A stretch of DNA of 64,000 nucleotides from Nonomuraea roseoviolacea subsp. carminata (GCF_024172185.1 NZ_JAMZEC010000001.1:868001-932000), one strand, 5' to 3'; shown: positions 7,367-17,130, counted from the first letter of the stretch. The notes: generated by a model not told the origin, from the sequence alone. Translations and numbers: made by a program.

Positions 7367-7601
7367 GCCTGATCCCTTCCGCGACCGCGGCCCGGCGCTC
7401 GGCGTGGGCCTCGATCCGCGCGCCGATGCCCAGCTCGGCGACCATCCACCGGGCCATGGCCTCGGCGGTGTCGAGCCGGGCCTGGTCGATGTCGTGCAGG
7501 ACGATCGTCGAGTCCGACAGCTCGGGGAAGGTCAGCAGGTCGGACAGGAGGTTCTTGGCGAAGGTGATGCTGCCGGCGCCGACGAGGACGATGCGGGCCA
7601 T
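7359..7601 (-). pseudogene. Truncated GH4 (alpha-galactosidase/6-phosphoglycosidase) N terminus
   Basis: Eighty codons encode only the NAD-binding N terminus of a GH4 enzyme: IVLVGAGSITFAKNLL, LLTFPELSDSTIVLHDID, then AHAERRAAVAEG. Family members are about 430-460 residues and continue at this point with a G-A-D-F-V-I/N segment; here the frame runs into IRRG and a stop. The rest of the enzyme is absent from the window, and the amidohydrolase begins at once. A large deletion joining the GH4 start to the next gene explains this. Good Shine-Dalgarno (GGAGG overlapping the upstream stop), so it is probably still translated. Confidence 0.8.
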
Positions 7602-7607
7602 GGTCTC

Positions 7608-8552
7608 CTACCTCCCTTGCGGGGTGAGCAGGGCCTTGATGGGCGCGACGGCGCCGTTCATGAGCGCCGTGAACACCTCCGCGCCCTCGGCCAGGGGGAA
7701 GGTCTCGACCCAGCTCAGGTCCCAGCCGGAGACCAGGCCGAGCGCGCCGGCGAAGTCGGCGTCGTCGTAGGCGAAGGAGCCGAGCACGCGCTTCTCGCCG
7801 CGTACCAGGTCGCGGGCGTCGTAGCCGGCCACGGTGTCGGCCAGGCCGAGCCAGACGGCCGTGCCGCCGGGGCGCAGGCGGGCCAGCGACTGCTCGCGCG
7901 TGGCGGCGACGCCGGCCGCGTCGAACACCACGTCGTACTCGCCGGTCAGCTCGGGGCCCGTGGTGGCGGCGCCGAGCCGGGAGGCGATGGCGAGCCGTTC
8001 CGGCGAGCGGTCGGCGACCTCGACGGAGGCGGCGCCGCCGGAGAGCGCGACCTGCAGGCAGGTCAGCCCGATGGCGCCGGCTCCGAGCACGCCGATCCGC
8101 GCCCCGGACGGGCGCCCGGCCAGCCGCCAGGCGTGCACGGCGTTGGCGGCGGGCTCGACGACGCCCGCGGCGGTCCAGCCGAGCCCGCCGGGCAGCGGCA
8201 CCACGGCGCCCGCGGGCACCGCGACGCGCTCGGCGAACCCGCCGGGCCGGTGCACGCCGATCATCCGCCGGTTGCGGCACACGTTGCGCAGCCCGGCCGC
8301 GCAGACGTCGCAGGTGCCGCAGGACAGGATCGGGTTGACCGCCACCGCCCGCCCGTCGTCGGTGCGCCCGGCGAACTCGTGCCCCATCACCAGGGGCGGC
8401 ACCCGGAAGCCCGGGGTTCTGACGCCGTGCAGCTCGCTGCCGCAGATGCCGGACGTGACCACGTGGACGAGCACCTCGCCCGGGCCGACGTCGGGTTCGG
8501 GGATGTCGCGCGGCTCCACGACACCGGGCGCGGTGAAGACGAGGGCCTTCAC
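7608..8552 (-). CDS. Zinc-dependent medium-chain dehydrogenase
   Basis: A 314-residue MDR protein. Catalytic-zinc residues are in SGICGSELHG and GHEFAG; the structural zinc loop is CGTCDVCAAGLRNVC. The Rossmann motif is GVLGAGAIGLTCLQ, followed by DRSPERLAIASRLGA. Relatives are sorbitol/threonine/L-idonate-type dehydrogenases, oxidising a sugar or polyol hydroxyl with NAD(P). It is first in an operon with the truncated GH4 and the amidohydrolase, behind the operator at 8598-8612. The GTG start at 8552 has no clear ribosome site. Exact substrate unknown. Confidence 0.87.
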   Translation of the reverse strand: MKALVFTAPGVVEPRDIPEPDVGPGEVLVHVVTSGICGSELHGVRTPGFRVPPLVMGHEFAGRTDDGRAVAVNPILSCGTCDVCAAGLRNVCRNRRMIGVHRPGGFAERVAVPAGAVVPLPGGLGWTAAGVVEPAANAVHAWRLAGRPSGARIGVLGAGAIGLTCLQVALSGGAASVEVADRSPERLAIASRLGAATTGPELTGEYDVVFDAAGVAATREQSLARLRPGGTAVWLGLADTVAGYDARDLVRGEKRVLGSFAYDDADFAGALGLVSGWDLSWVETFPLAEGAEVFTALMNGAVAPIKALLTPQGR

Positions 8553-8597
8553 CGCGGCCCGCCGGCGATCGCATGCGGCTGTTCCATGGAGCTCCTG

Positions 8598-8612
8598 TTC
8601 CGTATTATGGAA
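8598..8612. promoter_or_regulatory. IclR-type operator copy 2
   Basis: TTCCGTATTATGGAA, 46 bp upstream of the dehydrogenase start, matching the site before the GH114 gene at 14 of 15 bases. No IclR gene lies in the window. The rest of 8613-8808 shows no convincing gene. Confidence 0.6.
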
Positions 8613-8808
8613 TGATGTTCCGATGCAGGTGACAGCAGATCACCGAGGCTCAGAGCATGTCAAGTATCGGGGGCCGACCCTCAGGGGCGGCCACAGCGGA
8701 CGCCGCGCTGTCCCGTACCGGTCGCCAGCAGGCTTTTCGGGCACTTCACGGAGATGTTCCGGGAGATGGAACGTCGCCCTGTAACTCAGAATCGAGTGGC
8801 CTGGCCGG

Positions 8809-11082
8809 TCACGCCGGGCGGGCGAGCCTGGCGAAGGAGAGGACCACGACCGTCGACAGCAGCCAGCCGAGCACGCTCGCCACGTTCAGCAGCGCCGAGG
8901 TCACCCGGCCGGCCGTGGTGCGCGTCTCCGGGTACCAGACGGCGCGCTGCCCCAGCGAGATCAGCGGGACCACGGTGTCGATCGTGTAGAAGACGGGGTC
9001 GAAGCAGCGGACCTGGCCGTCGCCGCACGGCCCCGGGCGGGGCGCGGCGCGGGACCGGGTGGCGCTGGCGTCGGCCGCCTGCTTGGTCTCGTCCACGGTG
9101 ACCAGGCGGCCGTCCACCGCGTACACGTTGCCGCGGGGGTCCGTGGCCCGTAACGTCGCCTGCGCCGCCGGGATCGCCACCAGCGTCCCGACCAGGGCCA
9201 GCAGCGCGCCGAGCAGCCACAGCGTACGTCCCGGGCGGTAGCCGTAGCCGACCGTCACCCCGTACAGGACGTCCCGCAGGTCGCGCAGGAGACGGCCCGG
9301 CGTGCGCGCGCCAGGCGGCCGGGCCTGCCTGGCGTGCCTGCGCTGTTCCATGAGCAGCCGCTCGGCCTCCACCGGCCGGCCGTGCTGGCGGTAGACCCTG
9401 GCCGCCTGCTCGTACGGGCCCGCGTCGAAGGGCTCCATCCCGCGCAGCCAGTCGCGGCGGGTCCGCCAGTCCCAGGAGCCGTCGAACCGGTCGTACACGA
9501 AGCCCGCGATGGCCGAGCGGCGCGGCCACGTGGCGGGATCGTCGGCGAGCACGGTGGTGATCGCGCCCGTGAGGTCCACCGAGTCCGGAGCGGTCGCCCA
9601 GTGCAGGTCCATGCCGCCGCGCGCGGTCGCCGACACGCCCGTGAGGTCGCCGAACGTGCCGCCCGCGCAGTCGAGCCGCCCTTCGATGACGGCCCGGTCC
9701 AGCAGGACGGAGCCCTCGGCGGTGAATCCCCCGGCGAGCAGGACCGATCCCCTGACCATGGCCTGGCGCAGGGAGAGCGCCTCATGCCCGGGGTCGCACA
9801 GCCTGGCGCCGTGGGCGTCCAATGCGGTGCCTATCGTCGCGGAGCGGAAGATGATCCGTCCGCCACGTGTCTCCACCCGGCGCAGGTCCACGTTGCCGTC
9901 GATGGTCGAGCCCTGCGCCGCGACGAGCGTGCGGTCCTCCGGCCGGCTCCACCGGGTGCTCCTCAGGACGAGGTCGCCCCTGATGTGCGCGCCCGCCAGT
10001 CGCAGCGTTCCCTCGACGGCCACCCCTTCGGCCAGGACGAGGCTGGAGCGGAGTTCGGCGTTGGTCAGGTCGAGCGCCCGTTCTCCTCCGGCGGCGATCG
10101 CCGTGCCCTCGTGGATCCGGATGGTGCTGTACGTCCCCATGGACAGGTCGACGCCGCCGCCGATCCGGCACTCCCCCTCGATGCTGACATCGCCGTTCAC
10201 CACGAGGCCGGGCGCGCTGACCGCGGTGCCGGCGCGGCGCCGGCTGCTGTAACCGGTGCCGGTCACGGCCCCGGCCGGCTCCAGGTCGGCGTCGCGGATC
10301 AGGAGCTGGCCGGCGATCCGCGCGTTGCCCAGGTCGAGGCGGCCCCGGATGAGCGGGCGGCGGCCCGTCTGGTCGGCGATGACGAAGACGCTGCCGCCGA
10401 TCGTCGCGTCGCCGAGGGTCAGCCCGTTCATGAGACGGGCGCCGGTGAGGTCGAGCGAGCCCGCCACGTCCGCGCCGATGAGCCGGATGCCGCCGCGCGC
10501 CTCGAACCCGTGCAGCAGCCGGATCGTCCCGCCCACCCGCATCCGGTCGGCCTGCACCGCGCGGACCGCGCCGTCGATGACGGTGTCCACGCACAGCAGC
10601 CGCCCGCCGATCTCCGACTCGCACAGCCACACCGCGGCGCTGCACGAGGTGCTGGCCGAGGTCCACAGGTCGCCGCGGACGCGGGAGCGGGACAGGTCGA
10701 GATCGCGACGCACGCGCAGCCCGTTGGCCAGGATGCCGGGGACGTCGCACCCGTCCAGCACCAGCGCGTGCAGCTCGGCGCCGTCGAGGTCGAGCGGCCG
10801 GTCGAACGCGCAGCCCACGAACCGCAGCGGGAAGGGGACCTGCATGCCGCGCAGGTCGAGGCCGCCCTCCACGCGGAAGCCCTCCAGGGTCAGGCCGCGG
10901 GGATCGAGGTCCTGCGGGTCGCGCCGGAACAGCTCGCGCAGCAGGCCGCCGGTCACGACGAGGGCGCCGCCGTTGCCGTCACCGTGGGCGGCGCCGTCGT
11001 CGTCGCCGTTGTCGTCGCCGTCGAGCGGGCGGAGCGCCTCACCGGTCACGGCGGCGCGGCGCAGGGTCGCCTCATCGATCAT
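8809..11082 (-). CDS. Large beta-helix protein with C-terminal membrane anchor
   Basis: A 757-residue protein. After an acidic Gly/Asp-rich segment (residues about 20-40), about 430 residues are built of degenerate repeats of the form G-x-L-D-L-x-G/A-x-x-I-x-G, as in right-handed beta-helix or pentapeptide-like folds. Then come a charged helical part (YEQAARVYRQHGRPVEAERL) and a C terminus with two or three hydrophobic segments (TLWLLGALLALVGTLVAIPA and SALLNVASVLGWLLSTVVVL), with an extracellular-type loop between them containing CGDGQVRCFDP. Similar actinomycete proteins are often labelled membrane-associated oxidoreductase without support. No catalytic motif seen. AAGGTGATC precedes the ATG. 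Function unknown. Confidence 0.75.
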   Translation of the reverse strand: MIDEATLRRAAVTGEALRPLDGDDNGDDDGAAHGDGNGGALVVTGGLLRELFRRDPQDLDPRGLTLEGFRVEGGLDLRGMQVPFPLRFVGCAFDRPLDLDGAELHALVLDGCDVPGILANGLRVRRDLDLSRSRVRGDLWTSASTSCSAAVWLCESEIGGRLLCVDTVIDGAVRAVQADRMRVGGTIRLLHGFEARGGIRLIGADVAGSLDLTGARLMNGLTLGDATIGGSVFVIADQTGRRPLIRGRLDLGNARIAGQLLIRDADLEPAGAVTGTGYSSRRRAGTAVSAPGLVVNGDVSIEGECRIGGGVDLSMGTYSTIRIHEGTAIAAGGERALDLTNAELRSSLVLAEGVAVEGTLRLAGAHIRGDLVLRSTRWSRPEDRTLVAAQGSTIDGNVDLRRVETRGGRIIFRSATIGTALDAHGARLCDPGHEALSLRQAMVRGSVLLAGGFTAEGSVLLDRAVIEGRLDCAGGTFGDLTGVSATARGGMDLHWATAPDSVDLTGAITTVLADDPATWPRRSAIAGFVYDRFDGSWDWRTRRDWLRGMEPFDAGPYEQAARVYRQHGRPVEAERLLMEQRRHARQARPPGARTPGRLLRDLRDVLYGVTVGYGYRPGRTLWLLGALLALVGTLVAIPAAQATLRATDPRGNVYAVDGRLVTVDETKQAADASATRSRAAPRPGPCGDGQVRCFDPVFYTIDTVVPLISLGQRAVWYPETRTTAGRVTSALLNVASVLGWLLSTVVVLSFARLARPA

Positions 11083-11252
11083 GTGATCACCTTAGGCGCG
11101 GCGGGCCGGTCCGTCTTGAGGCCGCGGAGACGTGGCCGCGCGCACGGGTCGGTCCCTCCACAGGGAACGGAGACACGACCACGGGCGCGAATCGTCCGCC
11201 TCAACCGCGGCCAAGCCTTGACGCGCCCGCTCCGCGAGAGGCATCATCTACC

Positions 11253-11278
11253 CCAATCTGAGATCGATCTCACATTGG
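11253..11278. promoter_or_regulatory. LacI-type operator of the fructosamine operon
   Basis: A 26-bp palindrome centred on TGAGATCGATCTCA, flanked by CCAAT and ATTGG, with a single mismatched base pair. It ends 8 bp before the first gene's start codon. Central CG is typical of LacI operators, and a LacI gene (18227-19354) ends the operon. Confidence 0.8.
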
Positions 11279-11286
11279 AGCGCAGA

Positions 11287-12318
11287 ATGTCGCAGGTCCG
11301 CACGCCCGTCCGTCCGCTCGGAGCGATATCGGAGACCTTCCGGGCCGATCTGGACGCGGCGGTGACGCCTGAAATCGAGGCCCAGGTGACCGCGTTCGTC
11401 GACAAGGCGCTCACCCCGGCCACCCGGGTGATCTACCTCGTGGGCTGCGGCGGATCGCTGTTCATGTTCGGCGCCATGCGCTTCCTCCTCGAACGCTCCC
11501 CGATCCCCGTGGTCGCCCTCAACGCCGACGAGTTCATGCTGCGCCGCCCGGCCGCCCTCGGCCCCGGCTCGGTCGTGATCGCGAGCAGCACCAACGGCGG
11601 CACCCCCGAGACCGCCCGGGCTGTGCGCTTCGCCCGCGAGGCCGGCGCGCCGGTGCTGCTCGTCACCAAGGACCCGGACAGCCTCGTCGCCAAGGAGGCC
11701 GAGGACGTCGTCCTGCACCGCAGCGTCGAGGCCAAGCAGGTGCTGCAGGGGCTCATCGCGTACGCGCTGCTGCGGGCGCAGGGCGTGGCCGGCGACTACG
11801 ACGAGGCGCTGGCCGTGTTCCGCTCCTGCTCGGAGGCGTTCGAGACCTCGGTGCGCGAGCTGGACGAGCGGCTGCGCGACATCGCGGCGGCCTGCGTGGA
11901 CGAGCCGTGCGTGTACGTGCTCGGCTCGGGCCCCCTGGAGGGCGCGGCCCAGACCTTCGCCGCCTGCTACCTGCAGGAGATGCAGACCAAGCACGCGGTG
12001 GCCACCGGCTCGGGCGAGTTCCTGCACGGCGCGTTCGAGGTCGTCGACGGCACGGTGCCGGTGATCGTGCTGCTCGGCGAGGACGCCACCCGGCCGATGG
12101 GCGCGCGCGCCATCTCCTTCCTGGAGCGTTACAACGAGCGCAACCACGTCATCGACGGCGCCTCGCTGTCGCTGCCCGGGGTGCCCGCGCACCTGCGCGC
12201 CACGGTCGGCTCGTTCGTCATGGCGAGCTGCGTCACCGCCCGGCTGGCCCAGCACTTCGAGGCGTTCTCGGGCCGCCCGCTGAGCGAGCGCCGCTACATG
12301 TGGCGGGTCGAGTACTGA
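11287..12318 (+). CDS. frlB: SIS-domain fructosamine-6-phosphate deglycase-like protein
   Basis: A 343-residue protein with two SIS domains (GCGGSLFMFGAMRFLLE and SSTNGGTPETARAVRFAR in the first, YVLGSGPLEGAAQTFAACYL in the second), in the family of FrlB and GlmS isomerase domains. FrlB splits fructoselysine-6-phosphate type Amadori products to glucose 6-phosphate and a free amino acid. The SGEFLHGAFEV segment is characteristic of this branch. The start ATG at 11287 has GGAG 6 bp upstream, just after the LacI-type operator. Its stop overlaps the start of a FrlD-like kinase by one base. FrlB-FrlD pairing makes the assignment likely; the specific amino acid is not known. Confidence 0.85.
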   Translation: MSQVRTPVRPLGAISETFRADLDAAVTPEIEAQVTAFVDKALTPATRVIYLVGCGGSLFMFGAMRFLLERSPIPVVALNADEFMLRRPAALGPGSVVIASSTNGGTPETARAVRFAREAGAPVLLVTKDPDSLVAKEAEDVVLHRSVEAKQVLQGLIAYALLRAQGVAGDYDEALAVFRSCSEAFETSVRELDERLRDIAAACVDEPCVYVLGSGPLEGAAQTFAACYLQEMQTKHAVATGSGEFLHGAFEVVDGTVPVIVLLGEDATRPMGARAISFLERYNERNHVIDGASLSLPGVPAHLRATVGSFVMASCVTARLAQHFEAFSGRPLSERRYMWRVEY

Positions 12319-13196
12319 TGCGGCTCGCGGCCGTCGGCGACAACATCACCGACTGCTACCTCGACGCGGGGCGGATGTACCCGGGCGGCAACTGCGTGAA
12401 CGTGGCCGTCCACGCCGCCCGCGCCGGCGCGCGCGCCTCCTACGTCGGCTCGGCGGGGCGCGACGAGCGCGGCGACCGGCTCGCCGCCGCGCTGCGGGAG
12501 GAGGGCGTGGACGTCTCGCGCCTGCGCCGCCCGGCTGGGCCGACGGGCTACGCCACGGTCGTCAACGTCGGCGGCGAGCGCGTCTTCGGCCCGTACGACC
12601 GCGGGGTGGCGCGCTTCCGGCTCGACGAGGCGGACATGGAGTTCGTCGCGGCCCACGACATGGCGCACTCCAGCTACTCGGCCGACCTGGAGGAGCAGCT
12701 CCCGGCCCTGGCCGAGCGCGTGCCGCTCTCCTTCGACTTCGACTCCCACACCGGCGACGACTACGCCGCCGCGCTGATCCCGTACGTCACCTACGCCTTC
12801 TTCTCGGCCTCGCACCTCGGCGAGGCCGAGACCGGCGACCTGCTGCGCTGGGCCGTCGGCCCGCCCCACCACCGCGCGTCCCGCACGACCGGCGCCCGCG
12901 TGGCCCTGGCGACGCGCGGCGCGGCGGGCGCGTGGCTCTTCGACGGCCGCGAGCTGCTCGCGGAGCCGGCCGTGCCGGTCGAGGTGGTCGACACGCTCGG
13001 CGCGGGAGACACCTTCATCGCCCACGTCCTGACCGGCCTCGCGGCCGGCCTGGGCGGGCGCGAGACCCTGCGGCGCGCGTCCGCGCACGCCGCGCGGGTC
13101 TGCACCGCGCTCGGCGCCTTCGGGCACGCCGCGCCGCTCACCCCGGACATTCCCCGACACCCCGAAGGCTTCCGAGCAGCACAAACCCCCCAGTAG
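12318..13196 (+). CDS. frlD: PfkB-family fructosamine kinase (FrlD-like)
   Basis: A 292-residue ribokinase-family kinase. N-terminal GDNITDCY and GGNCVNVAVHAARAG bind substrate; the C-terminal PfkB signature DTLGAGDTF at 225-233 contains the catalytic base D231. The GDN-x-D-x-Y start and short length match fructoselysine 6-kinase FrlD rather than fructokinase. It would phosphorylate the imported fructosyl amino acid at C6 before cleavage by the upstream SIS protein. Translation is coupled by a one-base stop/start overlap (TGATG). Confidence 0.87.
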   Translation: MRLAAVGDNITDCYLDAGRMYPGGNCVNVAVHAARAGARASYVGSAGRDERGDRLAAALREEGVDVSRLRRPAGPTGYATVVNVGGERVFGPYDRGVARFRLDEADMEFVAAHDMAHSSYSADLEEQLPALAERVPLSFDFDSHTGDDYAAALIPYVTYAFFSASHLGEAETGDLLRWAVGPPHHRASRTTGARVALATRGAAGAWLFDGRELLAEPAVPVEVVDTLGAGDTFIAHVLTGLAAGLGGRETLRRASAHAARVCTALGAFGHAAPLTPDIPRHPEGFRAAQTPQ

Positions 13197-13209
13197 CAAA
13201 GGAATCGAC

Positions 13210-14130
13210 ATGACCGGTATCAGTGGTGGCCGCAAGGGCGTGGCCCTGATCGCGCTGCCGGTGTGCGCGGCGCTCCTCCTGTCCGCCTGCGGCGGCGGGT
13301 CCGGCGACGCCGCGCGATCCGCGGGCGCGCCGGCCCAGGCACAGGGAACGGCTCAGCCCGCCGGCGACCCCGCGGTCGCCAAGCTCGTCCCGCCGGACCT
13401 CAAGAGCGCCAAGGTCGCGGTCTTCGGGGACTGGGCGCCCGAGGAGTACGTGGAGAGCGGCCAGATCAAGGGCTGGAGCGTCGAGCTGGCCAAGGCCATG
13501 GCCGCCAAGATGGGCATCGCGTTCACCTACACGGCCACCGGCTTCGACATGATCATCCCGGGTCTGGACAACGGCCGCTACGACGTGGCCGTAGCCTCCC
13601 TCGGGGTCACCCCCGAACGGCTGGAGAGCCTCGACTTCGTCCCGCTGCAGAAGGAGGGCACCGCCTTCGGCTGGAAGAAGGGGGCGGGGCTGACCATCGC
13701 CCGGATCGAGGACGTGTGCGGCAAGTCCGTGGCCGTGCTCACCGGGGCCTGGGAGTACAAGTACCTCACCGAGCACAACCCGCGCACCTGCGGCTCCACG
13801 CCCATGAAGATCGAGCAGTTCAAGGACCAGCCCTCGGCCGAGCTGGCCGTCACCTCGGGCCGCGTCCAGCTCGTCGCCGCCGGCTCGGGCAAGCTCAAGT
13901 ACAGCGCGAAGCAGACCGGCCAGCTCGAGACCTCGGCCCTGCTGGTCAACGCCGTCTACAACGGGCTGGGCGTGAAGAAGGACAGCCCGCTCGGGCCCGC
14001 GCTCAAGGCGGCGCTGCAGGCCGTCATCGACGACGGCACGTACGCGAAGATCCGCTCCGACTGGGGCGTGACCAGCGAGGGCGACCTCAAGACCGCCGTC
14101 CTCATCACCAAGGCCAACCCCGAAGGCTGA
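13210..14130 (+). CDS. ABC transporter substrate-binding lipoprotein, amino-acid type
   Basis: A 306-residue family 3 solute-binding protein. The signal peptide ends in lipobox LLLSACGG, so it is lipid-anchored outside the membrane. Mature segments such as GWSVELAKAMAAKMGI, IPGLDNGRYDVAVASLGVTPERL and NPRTCG are typical of polar amino acid/opine binding proteins. AAAGGAATCGAC precedes the ATG. Placed between a FrlD-like kinase and a matching permease/ATPase, it likely binds a fructosyl (Amadori) or similar modified amino acid rather than a plain one. Confidence 0.88.
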   Translation: MTGISGGRKGVALIALPVCAALLLSACGGGSGDAARSAGAPAQAQGTAQPAGDPAVAKLVPPDLKSAKVAVFGDWAPEEYVESGQIKGWSVELAKAMAAKMGIAFTYTATGFDMIIPGLDNGRYDVAVASLGVTPERLESLDFVPLQKEGTAFGWKKGAGLTIARIEDVCGKSVAVLTGAWEYKYLTEHNPRTCGSTPMKIEQFKDQPSAELAVTSGRVQLVAAGSGKLKYSAKQTGQLETSALLVNAVYNGLGVKKDSPLGPALKAALQAVIDDGTYAKIRSDWGVTSEGDLKTAVLITKANPEG

Positions 14131-14158
14131 CCCGCCCCATCACCGTGAGGAGTCGTCC

Positions 14159-15100
14159 ATGACGAACGCCGGCAGCCCGGCACAGGGGACCGCCCACGGC
14201 GGCGGGTTCCGCAGCGCCGGGGGCGCGCGGAGGGTGCCGCTGCGGCACCCGTGGTGGTGGGCCGGAGGGGCGGTGCTCGTCCTGCTGATCGCGCTGTTCG
14301 CGCGGCTGCTGGTGACGAACGAGAACATGCGCTGGTCGGTGGTTCTGGAGTACCTGTTCGACCGGGAGATCCTCGGCGGCCTGGTCACCACCCTGGAGCT
14401 GACCGTGCTGGCCATGGTGCTCGGCCTGGCCCTCGGCGTGGTCCTCGCGGTGATGCGGCTGTCGGCCAACCCGCTGTTCCGCTCCGTGAGCTGGCTGTGG
14501 CTGTGGTTCTTCCGGGGGGTGCCGCCGCTGGTGCAGATGGTGTTCTGGTTCAACCTGGCCACGCTGATCCCGGTGATCGAGCTGGGCGTCCCGTTCGGGC
14601 CCACGCTCGCCTCCTGGGACACCAACACGGTCGTCTCGTCGTTCTCGGCGGCCATCCTCGGCCTCGCCCTCACCGAGAGCGCGTACGCCGCCGAGATGAT
14701 CCGCGCCGGCATCCAAGCGGTGCCCAAGGGGCAGACGGAGGCCGCGCTGGTCGTCGGGATGTCCCGCTTCCAGGTGCTGCGGCGGGTCGTGCTGCCCCAG
14801 GCGCTGCGGATCGTCGTCCCGCCGATCGGCAACGACCTCATCTCGATGCTGAAGTTCACCTCGCTGGTCAGCGTCCTGGCCACGCCCGACCTGCTCTACA
14901 GCGCGCAGATGATCTACTCCCGCAACTATCGGACGATCCCGCTCCTGCTCGTGGCCACCATCTGGTACCTCGTGCTGACCACCCTGCTCACCGTCGCGCA
15001 GCAGCAGGTGGAGCGGCGGATGAAGCTGACCCGGGCCGCCGCGGGCGCGGCCGGTGACGGCAGACGGCTGCGCTTCCTTCCCTCGTTCGGAAAGGCGTGA
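14159..15100 (+). CDS. ABC transporter permease, amino-acid type
   Basis: A 313-residue HisM/GlnP-family permease. A 30-residue polar N terminus is followed by about five transmembrane helices; the EAA loop is EAALVVGMSRFQVLRRVVLPQALRIVVPP in part (EAA at about 200). The early segment LGGLVTTLELTVLAMVLGLA is typical of this family. One permease gene suggests a homodimeric pore. SD GAGGAG. It forms an importer with its neighbours on both sides. Confidence 0.9.
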   Translation: MTNAGSPAQGTAHGGGFRSAGGARRVPLRHPWWWAGGAVLVLLIALFARLLVTNENMRWSVVLEYLFDREILGGLVTTLELTVLAMVLGLALGVVLAVMRLSANPLFRSVSWLWLWFFRGVPPLVQMVFWFNLATLIPVIELGVPFGPTLASWDTNTVVSSFSAAILGLALTESAYAAEMIRAGIQAVPKGQTEAALVVGMSRFQVLRRVVLPQALRIVVPPIGNDLISMLKFTSLVSVLATPDLLYSAQMIYSRNYRTIPLLLVATIWYLVLTTLLTVAQQQVERRMKLTRAAAGAAGDGRRLRFLPSFGKA

Positions 15101-15106
15101 GGCGCG

Positions 15107-15873
<767 letters not shown>

Positions 15874-15874
<1 letters not shown>

Positions 15875-16986
15875 TGGACGTGCTGATCCTCTCGGACGCC
15901 GACATCCGAGCCACGCTGGACGCCGCCGAGGTGGTGGCGACCCAGGAGCGGGCGTTCCTGCTGGCCGGTGAGCCGGGGCGGGTGCGCGCCGCGCACACCC
16001 ACCACGCGACGTTCGCCCCGGACGGCATGGCGTTCGCCCACGCGGCCGTGGCCGCCGGGGAGACCGGCGTGCCGTCCGCACCCGGGACCGGCATGGTGCC
16101 CGCACCTGGAACCGGTGTGGTGCCCGCACCTGGGACCGGCGTGCTGTCCGCACCCGGGACCGGTGTGGTGTTCAAGACCGGCACCCAGCACCCGGCCAAC
16201 GCTGAGCGGGGCCTGCCCACGGTCCACGCGACGGTCACCGTCCACGACCCGGAGACCGGCGCGGCCGTCGCCGTGCTGAACGGCACGACGATCACCACGC
16301 TGCGCACCGCCGGCGGCCTGGTCGCCGCCGCCCGCGCCCTGTCCCCCGCCCTGTCCCCCGCCTCGTCCCCCGGCCTGTCCCCCGGCCGTCCGCACACCGT
16401 CGGCGTGCTCGGCGCCGGGGCCCAGGCGACCGAGTTCGTGCGCCTGATGGCCGCGCTGACGCCGGTCGAGCGGTTCCTCATGTGGAGCCCCGGGCTGCGG
16501 GCGCGCGGGGCCGCCCGGCTCGACCCGCGGCTCGCGGACCTGCCGATCGAGGTGGCCGCCTCCCCCCGGGACCTGTGCGAGCGCAGCGGCACCGTCGCCA
16601 CCTGCACGCTCAGCCGTACCCCGGTGGTGGAGGGCGCCTGGCTGCGGGCGGGCACGGCAGTGCTGACGATGGGCTCGTACGCGCCCGACCGGCGCGAGAT
16701 CGACCTCGCCTGCTCGGCGCGCGCCGCCCGCACCTACGCCGACCTGCCCGAGCAGGCGCTGCGCTCGAACGGCCCGGTCGTGGCGGCGGTCGAGGCCGGG
16801 GTGCTGGAGGCCGCGGCGGTGCGCCCGCTCGCCGCCGCGCTGCGCGGCGACCACCCGGCGCGGGCCGGCGACGGGGAGACGGTGGTGTTCCACAGCAACG
16901 GCCTCGGGGTCCAGGATGCGACGCTGGCCTGGCGTGCGTACACTCGCGCTCGCGCGAACGGCCTCGGCACCCGTGTCCGCCTTTGA
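15874..16986 (+). CDS. Ornithine cyclodeaminase/mu-crystallin family protein
   Basis: A 370-residue member of the family that includes ornithine cyclodeaminase, alanine dehydrogenase and ketimine reductases. The substrate lysine is in VVFKTGT, the arginine in ITTLRTAGG, and the NAD-binding motif is GVLGAGAQATEFV. The C terminus NGLGTRVRL is family-like, so the gene is complete; yet its TGA lies inside the first bases of the adjacent IS element. Two low-complexity inserts interrupt the fold: a 24-bp repeat (four units of PAPGTGV type) before the Lys motif and a 12-bp repeat (LSPA) before the Rossmann motif. It may process the amino acid released by FrlB, or reduce an imine. GTG start overlaps the ATPase stop. 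Confidence 0.85.
16066..16161 (+). repeat. 24-bp in-frame tandem repeat, four copies
   Basis: Units start GGC/GGT and encode G-V/M-x-x-APGT; they lie just before the substrate-binding Lys of the cyclodeaminase-family gene. Confidence 0.9.
16336..16383 (+). repeat. 12-bp in-frame tandem repeat, four copies
   Basis: Four units of the form GCCCTGTCCCCC encode ALSP, ALSP, ASSP, GLSP, in the linker before the Rossmann domain of the same gene. Confidence 0.9.
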
Positions 16987-17130
16987 CATCCTCCCCCGCC
17001 TGAACGCGGGGGATTCCAACGGCAGCTACCCCACGAGGAGGAGGTCGCGTTGAGGTTCGCGGTGCACCGGCCCGGCAACCCGTGGCCCTTCCCGCACGGA
17101 CACGGCATGCCCTGCCGCCAGCTTGATGTT
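16984..17130 (-). ncRNA. Possible TnpB guide RNA (omega/reRNA) region
   Basis: TnpB proteins use an RNA from the 3' end of tnpB through the right-end hairpin, with a guide from the flanking DNA. Here the right-end hairpin is at 16993-17012, and the guide would read leftward into the 3' end of the cyclodeaminase-family gene. Limits are inferred only. Confidence 0.3.

Noticed and set aside
8613..8808. Possible small gene or IclR fragment upstream of the dehydrogenase operon
   Set aside because: Short frames here have no HTH pattern or ribosome site; I see no gene.
9334..11286. A 1.9-kb open frame on the + strand, joined to the FrlB-like gene
   Set aside because: It is antisense to the beta-helix protein, has no family motif and a GC-bias composition; the real gene starts at 11287 after its operator and ribosome site.
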